A DNA stretch of 64,000 nt from contig OY725505.1 of NCBI GenBank assembly GCA_963281255.1, positions 2,976,001 through 3,040,000 of the forward strand. The letters run 5' to 3'. Shown here in pieces: positions 46,501-58,500 of the stretch. Under the pieces are notes generated by a model. That model was given only the letters and a program-made list of their open reading frames with translations. It was not told where the DNA came from and did not search any database. Positions within the stretch are counted from its first letter, which is position 1. Every line of letters begins with the position of its first letter. The DNA comes from Aphrocallistes beatrix (Eukaryota > Porifera > Hexactinellida > Sceptrulophora > Aphrocallistidae). Both the position numbers and the translations under genes were made by a program.

Positions 46501-49500
46501 TCTAAAGAAATACGCCAGTGAACTGCCAGCCAATCCATCTCAAGATGAGGCCACCTGTAATTCTCAGATTAAGGAGCTGACCATTCTCATTGGTTACTTA
46601 GACACATTTGAGGACAGATTTACACCACTTGACAATATCATAACAAGCCAACAGAAGCTGGACTATAAATATATCCAACAGGTACATAGGACCTGCATAT
46701 TAACACCTAATGAATAAGAACTAAGGTTGCAACCGAATAGTTCAATATTCGGTTAGACCAAATACTATTTGGCAAATAGCTGATATTCGATTGGGAACCG
46801 AGTATCAGTATTCGTATTCGGTTAGGGAATATTCATGAACATTTATATCCGGTTCAATCGGTTTCAACCTTGGTTATAATATATTTTATAACTAATTTAC
46901 CTATCATATCCAGTCACTATCTGTAAAATAGGTCAACATACAGTACTATATCACTTCACAGTCCTCTATTAAATATTATTTATTTCAGCTGCGCAGTATT
47001 AGGATTTATGAAGTACCCGAATATTATCAATATTTGTATTCGGTTAGAGTACCGAATATTATCAGTATTCGTATTCGGTTAGAGTACCGAATATTATCAG
47101 TATTCGTATTCGGTTAGAGTACCGAATATTATCAGTATTCGTATTCGGTTAGAGTACCGAATATTATCATTATTCGTATTCGGTTCAGGAACTATTCATG
47201 AATACTGATATTCGGTCCAATCGGTTTCAACCTTGATAAGAACTAAGCGTTTAGAAGCTTACATATTTACAGTATTTGATTTCCTTAAACGGGAAATTAA
47301 CCGAGAAATACGGTAAGTATATTATTTGAATAATTCGATTTGCAATTTACTTTAGAACATCCAGAAGAGGGAACAGTTACTTTCTGCTTTCAAGAGTTTG
47401 AAAGTTGCCATCGATTCTAAAAAATGGCTTTTCACAATCGGTCTTGAGTTCTACAGACCAGACGAAGAGTTTAAAACAGTTTCTCCTCGAGTTAATCATA
47501 TTTTTGACACCTTTACGCAAGCTAAAAAACAAGGTAGTCATGGATATGAAGTTAAACTAAGAATTCTCACTCATTCAATCCCAATTTTTACTTTAATAGA
47601 TGCGGAAATAGAATCGTTGGAGGAGCAGCCGATGTTTATCATTACGGAAATAGAACTATTCGAAAAATCAACAGATGAAAATATCAGTCTAATTTTAGAA
47701 AAACTTCACACCTTAGAATTCATTCCTGAGTCCAACGAGTTGATGGGGCTTTACCAAACACTTCTAGATCAGTTTAAATCCCTTCGAACGAAAGTCTCTT
47801 CAACCAAGGACTTAGTAATGTACTTCCTTAACAGAGAACGCGAGCAAATCGCAGCTGTTAGCACGAATGCTGATTTCCGTACACTCCTGTTCACATCTTG
47901 TATTCAGGAGATGGAGATAATTGAGAGAGAGTTGAGTGGGGTTGCAATGCCGACGAAATATGAAGATTTCAAAGGATTTCGAGATAGAGTCGGGTTTCTC
48001 AAATTGAAATCGCTGACACTACAGAACAGAGTGAATGAGTGCTTATCGAAAATTGATGGGAAAGAGAACTTCGATAAAAGAATTTCTGCTATCATCGAAA
48101 CATGCGCGAATCTTGAGAAATCGAGTTTGGAATCTGGGTGGCTTTGGGCTCTGTTAGATGTGTTGAACGATATTTTAGATTATCTGAGAGGTGTGAATGA
48201 GCAGGTGGGGACAATCGAGAAGAGAGAGAAGGAAGTACAGAAGCTTAGTGCAGCAGAAGTTAATTCGTTGGTTGAGTTTAAGTTTGAAGCGTCTGTTTTC
48301 CAAGAATCTGTAGGGAGGTGAGTTGCTATGCAAAGTTTATTTTTAACAATTACTGGGGTTGCCAGACATCCCTAGCAACCCCTAGCAACCGGTTAAATAC
48401 ACACGTGGAAGATACATGTATCTTATGCAACTTTTAAACTGCATTCGTGCAGTGTAATTACCAAGGTTGAAACCGCTTCAACCAAATATCAATTTAACCG
48501 AATAATGGTCAGACCAAATAATTTGCATGCTTTCCCAACACAATCACATGCTCTTACATGAGGTGGTTCAGACACAAATAAATCTAATCGGTCAGCTTAT
48601 ATTTGATTATATTTTTGTATAAATGTTTATATATTGAATATATAAACATTTATACAAAAATAAATTTTGTGGTTGACCAAATTATTTGGCTCTCAACCGA
48701 ATACCAAATAATGATATTTGATTGCAAACCAAATATCAACTATGTATTTGCAAATATTATTTGGTTGAACCGATAATCAACTATTCGGTTGCAACCCTGG
48801 TAATTACACGTGTAATTACACATGTAATTACACGTGTAATTCCATGTGTAATTCCATGTGTAATTCCATGTGTAATTACATGTGTAATTACATGTGTAAT
48901 TACATGTGTAATTACACGTGTAATTACATGTGTAATTACACGTATAAGGATCGAGGGAACCATTCTGGAGGTCCAAATTCTTGGTGACAGACCATACGTA
49001 GTATATATTTATGTATGGTAAACAGAGGCATAGCCAGCCCAATTTTAGGGTGCGGCAATTCCATTTCGTTTCGCGAGAGGGTTGCGGCACCCAATGCAAA
49101 TTTGTAAATTTTAGTTGGCACTGCTTTGTGGTTGTGGCCTTGGCATGTGTCGCACCCTGGCTACGCCTCTGATGGTAAAGTAACAAATTGATTAAAATCA
49201 AATTATAATAACTAGCCAGTACATTTCTGTGTCAGTCAAGAATTAGTCGCCGGAGTGACATTGGGTTTCGTCACGTCCCCGAGTGAGCGGCGAGGCAATC
49301 AGCGTTGTCTTCAGCTGGAATGGGAAATTATCATTTCTGAGAACAGGATCATACCTACAAATTGTATGTAAATTTATGAAAAGAGTTTGGAAAAGCCTGG
49401 CATTTCCAGTTAAGTGGAATGATTCTAAGCCAGTTCATGACTTCGAATACACGTCACATAGGAGCCTGTACTCTGGACTTTATATGCCCTATTACCTGAT

Positions 49501-52500
49501 GGATAATTAAAATTTCAGATATAAGAAACTTTTCAATGAAAATAACTCCACGGGTGATTGTAAATGGTAGCTGTAGCTGTTAGGAGGTAGAGATTTGCTG
49601 TAAAACTTCAAAAATGTAGCAAACAAATTTAGTCTACTATTCGAGTAATAACGATGTATATAACTAGTTTATTTTATAATGAAGAAAAGCGGAAAAAATC
49701 TCACAAGAAAATCTCTCAAAACAAAACAAGATTGAAACTTCTAATATTTGAGATTTTTTTTATTCTACTACGGGCGTTCAATAAGTTCTGATCAGTACAC
49801 TGTAAAACATTTAAAATACACAATAAACAAGTTGTTAATGTTTCAAAATACTCCCCACGATTATTGATACAGCGTTGTAAACGTTCTAACCATTGTTCAA
49901 ATACTTTTTTATAGTCCTCTGGAGGTATAAGGTTTAGATACTGGAAAGTCGCCGAACCCAGTGCTGCATTTGTGTCAAAATGGCGGCCAGAAAGGTACTC
50001 CTTTAGCTTCGGGAATAAATAAAAGTCACAAGGAGCTAGGTCTGGACTGTAGGGTGGATGCTCAAGCTCAACCATCTCCATGCTTGCAATTTTGGCTTTG
50101 ACCTGCTTGGTTTTGTGAGGGCGGGCATTATCGTGCAATAATTTTAACCCCTTCGCTCCAGTACTGGGTCTTCGTTTAAAAAGTATTTGTTCAACTTCAC
50201 GAAGACACTGGTTAGTATAGAAATTCCCTGTAATGGTTTGTCCTTTTGGAACTATTATCTGCGCAACTGGGCCATATCCATCAAAGAATATACAGTACAT
50301 CACCTTGGATGACCTGAAATCGGGCCTAGGGATCATTGGTGGATCTGAGTGACTCTCCTTCCACACCTTGTTCGCTTATTTAGATAGAGGTGTGCTATAC
50401 AGTACCCACGTTTCATCACCAGTCAATACTTCAAATAAACGGCGAGGGTTAGCTCCTTTATACAATTTTAAGAGGTTTCAGCAACATCTAACCCTGGTTG
50501 CCATTTGAGCCTTTGTTAAGCAATGAGGGACCTATCGGGCACAAACCTTTGATATATTTAGTTTTTGACTTTAGAATGCGATCAAAACACTTCCCGTTGA
50601 GATCCCAATAATATGAGCTAACTCTTTAACAGTTATATGAGGATCTGAATCAACGAGTTCTTTAATAACACTGGAATACTTGGGGACAACCGCCGTAACA
50701 GGTGCTCCAGCCCGAGGGTCATCTTCCACAGACTCTCTACCTACTCTAAAGCGCTGGGCCCATCGTCTGACTCCAGGATAAGATAGAGCACCTTTCATAC
50801 CGTAGACTTGCACCAAGTCAACATGTATATCGTGCGTAGACTTCACGAGCCGAGTACGAATCTTAACGTATGATCTCTGCTCAATATAAGAATTCTTCTT
50901 TGATGACGCCATAATTGATTAGTATGCAAAATCGGTTTTACAAAATAATGTGTAAATCAATAAGTAAATGCAATATCAAGATGAAATAAAAACTAAAAAC
51001 AGTTTTAGGTAATTGATAGAATAAACATATTCTATGAGCGAATTATGGTACTTGTACAGTATAGTCATGTTATCTCTTAATGATCAGAACTTATTGAACG
51101 CCCGTAGTAGAATAAATAACTCGTTATTATTCTCCATTCCAATGGATACTCAGGGAGAAGTGAGTTAACTACGTGTTCATGAGTCTGTTTCTTCAGCTTT
51201 GTGTCTGGCTGTCCTTACGACAGAGACGTACTCCCACCGTCTCCTGACTATTCTAGCCACACACAAGTTAAGCCGTTACATCAGAGCATCACTCAGATAC
51301 TGAGACGCATACAGCCAACCATCTCTCAGCTGTTAGAGCGACACGAGAAGAGGGAGAGAGATGGTGCGGGAGGATTCTTTGAGGGACTGGGTCCAGATGG
51401 AATCAGGAAGTGGGTGAGGAAGTTAAAGGAGACTGCTGAGAATGTGAACCTGGGAGATCTGGACTTTGATAGGTTTGTTTGTTTGTTTGTTTGCTTGTTT
51501 GTTTGTTTGTTTGTTTGTTTGTTTGTTTGTTTGTTTGTTTGTTTGTTTGTTTGTTTGTTTGTTTGTTTGTTTGTTTGTTTGTTTGTTTGTGTTTGTTTGT
51601 TTTTGTTTACAGACTTTCGTACGATATAAATAACGAAGAAAACAATATTTGTAGTATACAAAATTCTACTCCTTCACTCGTGAAAATGTATTCACTAAGA
51701 TTTGCTGGTATCTACGGTTAAACTGTGTCATTTATTTTCGGCAAAATTGTCTCAATATTACTAAGAAGCTAAATTTAGTTCCAGAAAATGAAGTGTTAGA
51801 TAATCTTGAATTCCTATTTAGTCTCGCAGAGCAAGAATCTCAGCTCAGATATTTGGAATTATCCGTTGGAGTTTTGGAAGAAAACAAATTCCCAGACGGC
51901 GTAGCTGAGCTGAAACATTTAGTTATTGAGAAAAGAAACAAGAAAGATTCTGTGTCGAAGCGTTTACAGATTGAATCCAGGATAAATCGTGCTCGAACCT
52001 ACCTCCAGATAAAGTCTGGAGAGCTGGATAACATAGCCATCAATCCAACTTTGCAGACGGAAAAGTATTATAAATCTCTGCATTCGGAAATGGAAGCATT
52101 TCAAGATAAATTGTCGGAATGGTGCGAGAAAGAGTTTGAAGGCTTAGATTCTGAGTCCAAGTTTGAGTGTACAATTCTCAAAAATGAGTTTGATTCTGTT
52201 TGCAGTGATCTTTTAGAGAAGTTATTGAGTTTAATGAAGAAGTGCGGGTGAGTTTTCAGTAGGACAATCATGTTAAATTTATTAGTGCATGCCCTTATAA
52301 GGAGATATCCTCCATCCTACGTGCGATCCTGCGATAACTAACAATCCAATTTCTATCAAATTTGGGATGTATGAACCTAATGGTGTAGATATATAATTGA
52401 AAATTTCTCTTGTTGGCAAGTTACACATTCCTACGTTGTTAACAATATCCCTTAAATTACCTGGGGTCATTTCTATTTATAGCAAATACCCCACACTTTT

Positions 52501-55500
52501 TTCGGTTTCCCCGCCCAAAATGACTTAATCGGAAATGAGTTAGCAAAATCTAGCGCCATTTAAGAGTTAACAAAATTTCGAATCCATTTTCCGTGATGCA
52601 AAGGGTGACATAAGCGAGCATAAAGTTGTTTGTTCTATGATAAGCAGATTGTTGTATTTACTGATGCTTAACTTTTAGAGAGAAGGATAAATCGCAGAAA
52701 TTAGTTGACGAGACAGCTGTAGAGTTCATTAGCTGGTGTGAATCCCCAGAACTCGATGCCTCCGTCGACCTAACCATTTTAGAAGAAGATCCCATTCCTA
52801 CTGAGAAACTGAAGGAAATTGTTACAAACCAAACGTTTGTAGAATCAGAGTTCGCTAAGAACAAACCTGCGTATGAGAAACTAATCAATGACTTATACCA
52901 TTCTGGGTTCGCGAATGGGAGAGAGAAAGGGAAGGAAGTGCAGAAGAGTTGGCAGGTAATGGAACAAAATTTGTCTGAAAACGCGAAAAAATCGGGGTTT
53001 ATTGCGAATTGTCTTGCGTTTCAGTCCGAGTTCTCACCCATGATGAGTATAATCGATCGATTGAATTCTGAAGAGATTCCGAAAATAGAAAATGAACTCT
53101 CAGGAGCTCCTACCTTTGAGGAAAGTCAAAAATTATCAGTAAAAATAGCGACTTTAGTCGATTTGACCGCTTTTATTGCAAATTTTGTCGAAACGAAGGC
53201 TCAGCTGAAGAAATTGGCTGAAGAAGCTGCTGAATTGATTGGTGCAGAGGAAGCAAACCACTTTTTCACACCTAAACTGACCAAACTTGAGAATGGAATT
53301 GAGAAAACCACCAAACACTTGGATCAGCTGAGACAACTCGTGCAATGCTGGGTCACATTCTACGTATTGGATGGCAAATCTTCTCTGGAAAGAGATTGGG
53401 CGAAAGACGAAATTGAGAATTGTAAAAGTACTAGCTTAAGTAACCACAAGATTATTGAGGTAACCGAATGGGCCAATAATCTGAAACAAAATTGGATTCA
53501 GACAAAAATCGCTCCTAAACTGTATCAAGATTTCCCTGAAGTGCTACGTTCAAAGATAATTTCGAGTCTGAATGAGACGAATAGAACTTTAGACGAAATG
53601 TTGTTACGAGTTTCTCAGCAAATGGCGGCAATCGAGGATGATCAAAATAGTGAGGACCAATTGAAAGGTGTTAAAACGTTTGAAGAGAAATTGGATTCTT
53701 TAGAGAATACTGGATCATTTCAGGCGAGTGGAGGTCTTGTGGATGCAGGGAAGAAAATATCAGAAATTGAAGGGATTCTGCATCTTTTGACTAAATTCAG
53801 AGATGAAATACAGACGAGAGATCCAGAATCAAAACTCCTTGAAAAGGTAATGTCATAGAAACAATATTTATTCTTTTCATTAATATTACCAACTATAGAC
53901 GGATTCATTTAGTTTTTCGCTTCACCAAAACTCAATCCTCGAAATGAAATCAACACATTTTACATATATACAAACTATGCTCAAATTATGCTCAAAATAT
54001 GCTCAAAATATGCTCAAATAATGCTCAAATAATGCTCAAACTATGCTCAAATTATGCTCAAAATATGCTCAAATTATGCTCAAATTATACACAAATTATG
54101 CTCAAATATGCTCAAATTTTCATTTTAGCATTACCGACACTTTTAAAATAGGAAATATTATCTAAAATTGTGTTCAAAATTCATCAGAGATTCAGCTGTG
54201 TTGAGTTTTTAATGCATTTTTGAAACTTTCAACATCAATTTGGATCAGCAAAATCATTACACTTTTGGTATACGCAAAAAATATTATTTATGCTGTTTAT
54301 ACCAATTTTATTTTGTTACAGATACCTGTATTATTGAAAGTTTACGAAGACCTTATTTCTAATCTGAAATTGAGACAGAATTCTTTCAAAGTGTGCATGG
54401 ACATACAGACCCACACAGATAGGATTAGCGGAGGCATTGAGTGCTTAGAGAACTTAACAGCCTTCGACACACTCGATTTCGAACAACTTTTGAAAAATTA
54501 TTTCCAAATCGGATTGCTAAAGATACTTGGCTTATCTTGTGAAAAGTTTTTCAAGGAGTTAGACTCAAATCCAATGGAAACTACAGAAGGAATGGGACTT
54601 GAAGAGAAATTGTCTAATCTCAGAGATTTGTATGAAGACCTGATGCAAAAGATTAGTTTGCATTTGAACGAATATCCCACACAAGAAGCAACTCTAATTT
54701 CTCAAACGAAATTAAGCGAGGCAGTGGAATCCTTAGAAGAAATAGAGTTTATCTTGTCGAATAACCCAGTTTCACAAGAGCTATCTTGTTTGGAATCAAT
54801 GTCAACCGCGATTCCAGGCTGCACATCAGAATGCAATCAAACCCCAGAATTGCTAGCCAAGCAGAATGAAATAACTGAGAAGTCCGGAGAACTAACTGAT
54901 CAGATAAAAACTCAAAAAGAATCGGATAAACTGGATAATGTCGATACAGTGGCTTATTTGGATTTGGTTGAGTTCTTCAAGAAATGGTTAGAACCGATTT
55001 TACATGAATTCACAACAGTTTCAAATGAAAAGTTACCTAAATTCAGTACAATTTCAATCCAAAACTATTTTAAATTCATTCTAACAGAAGTAGCTCCCAA
55101 ACTATATTCTATCTTACAAGAGGAGTGTCCTAAAGGAGTCTCCCGATCGGAAAAGTTGGAAGGAATTTGGCCGATTGAGAATGAATTTATCGCTGAATCT
55201 ACTGAAAAGTTGGAGTATTGCTTGAATTCTCGTCTGTTTGTGATGTTTGTTGAGGAATCTATCAACTCGATTCAGAGAATGAGCGAGAAAATTCCGAATC
55301 CAGACGATTTCAAAGATGAAATTCCTCTAGCAAAGGTAGGTAGATCCCTAAGTCTCTCTCTGTAGAATATTAATTCTAGCTAATGGTACTTCATTTGGAA
55401 ACTCACTTCAGATTAGGTCATTTTGGAGCGGGGATATAAATGCAAGGTCTTTACTTTAAACAAGCGCGCTTGGCGCACTTGCGTAGCGCGGCTAGCGAAC

Positions 55501-58500
55501 ACTTCGTGTCGGCAGAGTCGCCCTAAGGGCGCCTGAGATATAAAAAAATGCCTAATATTGACTAATCTCACCAATCCATTTCGAAAGTTTATGGAGCCAT
55601 TACTGGAGTAATTAAAAAATTTTAATCTTAGACGCTCAAATATCGATCTACAGCTATTGTTGTCACCTAGGGAAAAGAAAATCTCGGACTATTGTGGAAA
55701 AAAATGTAATTTTGATATATATATAGACTCAATTAACATAATTTTGGAGTTTAGTTGTAACCTATAAGTTTGTGTGGAGTCCTGCCATACCACAGCTTCC
55801 TCCACTTCCCAGCACCAGGTACCCGGGCATGCCTAATTTCCGGGACGGGACGGCATCCCGTCCCGGAAATTAGGTACCTGATGGTTCCGTCCCGTCCCGG
55901 AAATTAGGCATGCCCCAGGTACCCACACTTGGCGCCTATGACATAAACTGTGTTCACGAGTATTTAACCGTCTTAAATCACCCCAGATGTCTCCCGAGCT
56001 ATGCAATGCATCCTTGAGGGTAGCAGGCAGCCTATGCTCCACCTGCTCTGAGAAGTACCAGGGATTGAAATCTAAAGCTCTACCCTCTTCTTCCCTCTCA
56101 ACTCAGTTCACAGCCCCAATGCAGTCCCTGTCTCAGGCTTACAACGGACTCGTGGATAAGTGTAAGTTTGTGGTGACTGAGGCTAGAGCTGCTGTAGTTA
56201 GAGACCCAATCGTGAAGAAAGTGAAACAGCTGAGACGTGGGCAAAGTCAGCTGGAAGAGATGATGGAGAGAATTTGTTCAGAAGAGGTAAGCCTTTTCTT
56301 TAACCGTAGAATGCCCAGTGGGGACACAGTGTCCCCGATATCGTGGATGTCTCCCAGCCATTTTCTATGCGAGTGAAGCCATACAAATGCTGGGCATTCT
56401 ACAGTTAATTATTAATTAATGCAATATGATTGGACGATTCTGCAGCTAATTTGATGTTACCAAACACTGTATTCTGAAATATAAAATTTAATATCCTAGG
56501 AACCTCCACAACTCTTCGAATCAGAGAAAGAGATTGAAGAAAAACTGTTCTCCCATGAGAAAGCCTGTAAAGAGTTGCCCCGAATTCTGGCCGCAAGTAG
56601 GGACCCTGAGAATTCCCTAGCACCTGGGGACATCCAAGAGGTGCAAAAAGAGGCGATTGAAGTCTCACAATCTTTTGACACCAGCAGGAACAACTGGGGC
56701 CAGACGAAGGTAAGGTTCAGTTGGAGAGATCTGCTACGAATGCTGAAAGTGAAAGAAGAGGACGTGGAAACGAAGCATGATAAACTTGATGAAGTTGAGG
56801 CAGTTGAAACTCTGGATGCTTGGGAACTATGGGCTGACAAATGGATTGACAAACTCACTCAGGTGGTTAACCTTGTTGTGAAAAAATGTCTGTCAACAGA
56901 CTGCTAGTGCAGCTCTAGTTAATTACCCTAATTTCCATCTGGGATTTTTCTATTTATAGTAACTACCCCGTAACTAAACTTGTATGGCTTCCCTACTGAA
57001 AATAGCTTAATTAAACTGGAAATGGGGCAGCAAAATTGCTAGGCAAAGAAGGGTTTTAATTAATGACTCGAAGGACTCGAATTGAAATCTACATAGTGGA
57101 ATCCATACATGTCAATCTGAGCCATGATAAAAGCGGGAAGTGGCGTCGAATTTCGCAGGACATGGCGGGACGCAATAGAAAAGTATTATACAGGGAATCC
57201 ATAAAAGCGGGACATAATGGGGAAATTTCATGTAAAAACGGGACATTCGTGAAAATTAGCTCAATGGAAGAGTGATGGGGGACGTACCGCCGAAAACGAG
57301 ACTGTTGGCGAGTATGGGAATCCTAATGAGATCTCGTTTCTATCGTAAAATAGGAATTCATGTCAAGGTGTTAACAAATGACTAATTTATTTGCATGATA
57401 TACAGCTATAATTGTGTACCACATTTTGCCATGCTTTGAGGAAAGATGTGTGAAAATATGAATAATCATTACCTCACAAATCTACACCATATAAGGAAAG
57501 TTTGCCCCAAGTTGGTCACAAACGGTCCAATCGATTTTTTAATACCTCTGTACGGACGGACGTAAGTCCTATAATATGAGCTGCACTAAAATGTACTCAG
57601 ATCATTCCTGTCCTACTTTAGTTGGAGATCGCAGAAGGAGAGACAGCAACAGCTCGGAAAGATTCCTTATCGCTGGACTCAATCACAGAGACGGAATACT
57701 CAATCAGTGACTTCACTACTGCCAGGCCTGACTCATTCGATCTAACCAGTCTGGACCTAAGTTCTCAGTTCGAGTATTTTAGTCGAAACCCGCTCGAATC
57801 CTTTACAGAGAATGCTGAGATATCTGATAATTCCCTTTCTCCTGGTTTTGAAGGGGAAACTTCGTTTGAAGCCAAACAGTACACACTCGATCTAGATTCT
57901 GGGATAAACTCTCCTTCCAAGACAGGAGATACTGACCAATCACTGAGTAGCTTAGACACACCCATGCGGACACATTTAGACACATTTAGCGCCGATCAAA
58001 ACAGCCAAGATCTCGAATTCGAGTTTAAAAGCGCTCTTACACCGATTATTCAAGTCGAAACTAGAAACCTAGCTCAGACAGTCGATGAGAATTGTGACTT
58101 AAAAATTCTCGAGAGCGACCCGGTCACTTTTGACTTCACAAAACTAGCATTCGATGTTGTCAGCAGTCAGGAATCGATTGACGGAGATCCCGCTAGGCCA
58201 AGTCCAGTACACCGTGTGCTGGATGTGGGAGATAGCAGAGAGGGGGATGAGTTTGCGCGTAATATAATTGATATTATGATGAGTGAGGAGGGAGGGTATG
58301 TGGGGCGGGATAACGAATTTGAAGGGAGAGAGATGGTAGAGGAGGTTGTTGAGTTGAAAGAGCAACCCGTTGTCGAGTCAGAGTTCAATTTCGATGTGAG
58401 TTGAGTCTTCATAATAAAGTAGATATTGGATAGAGTGATACTTTGCCAAAATTCCCTGCCCAACTTGAGCCATGATAAAAGCGGGACGCGATGAATTTCG

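Noticed and set aside
46900-47200. Possible CRISPR-like array (35-bp regular repeats)
   Set aside because: Head-to-tail repeats without spacers inside a hAT-type element in an animal intron.
48722-49201. Open frames of repeated VITHVIT or CNYT units
   Set aside because: Translations of the 12-bp minisatellite at 48800-48945.
51326-51721. Open frames of repeated FVCL or NKQT units
   Set aside because: Translations of the GTTT microsatellite; the genuine part is spectrin exon 9 up to 51472 and exon 10.
54220-54321. In-frame extension upstream of spectrin exon 13
   Set aside because: Hydrophobic, AT-rich and before a good TTACAG acceptor in phase 0, so taken as intron.
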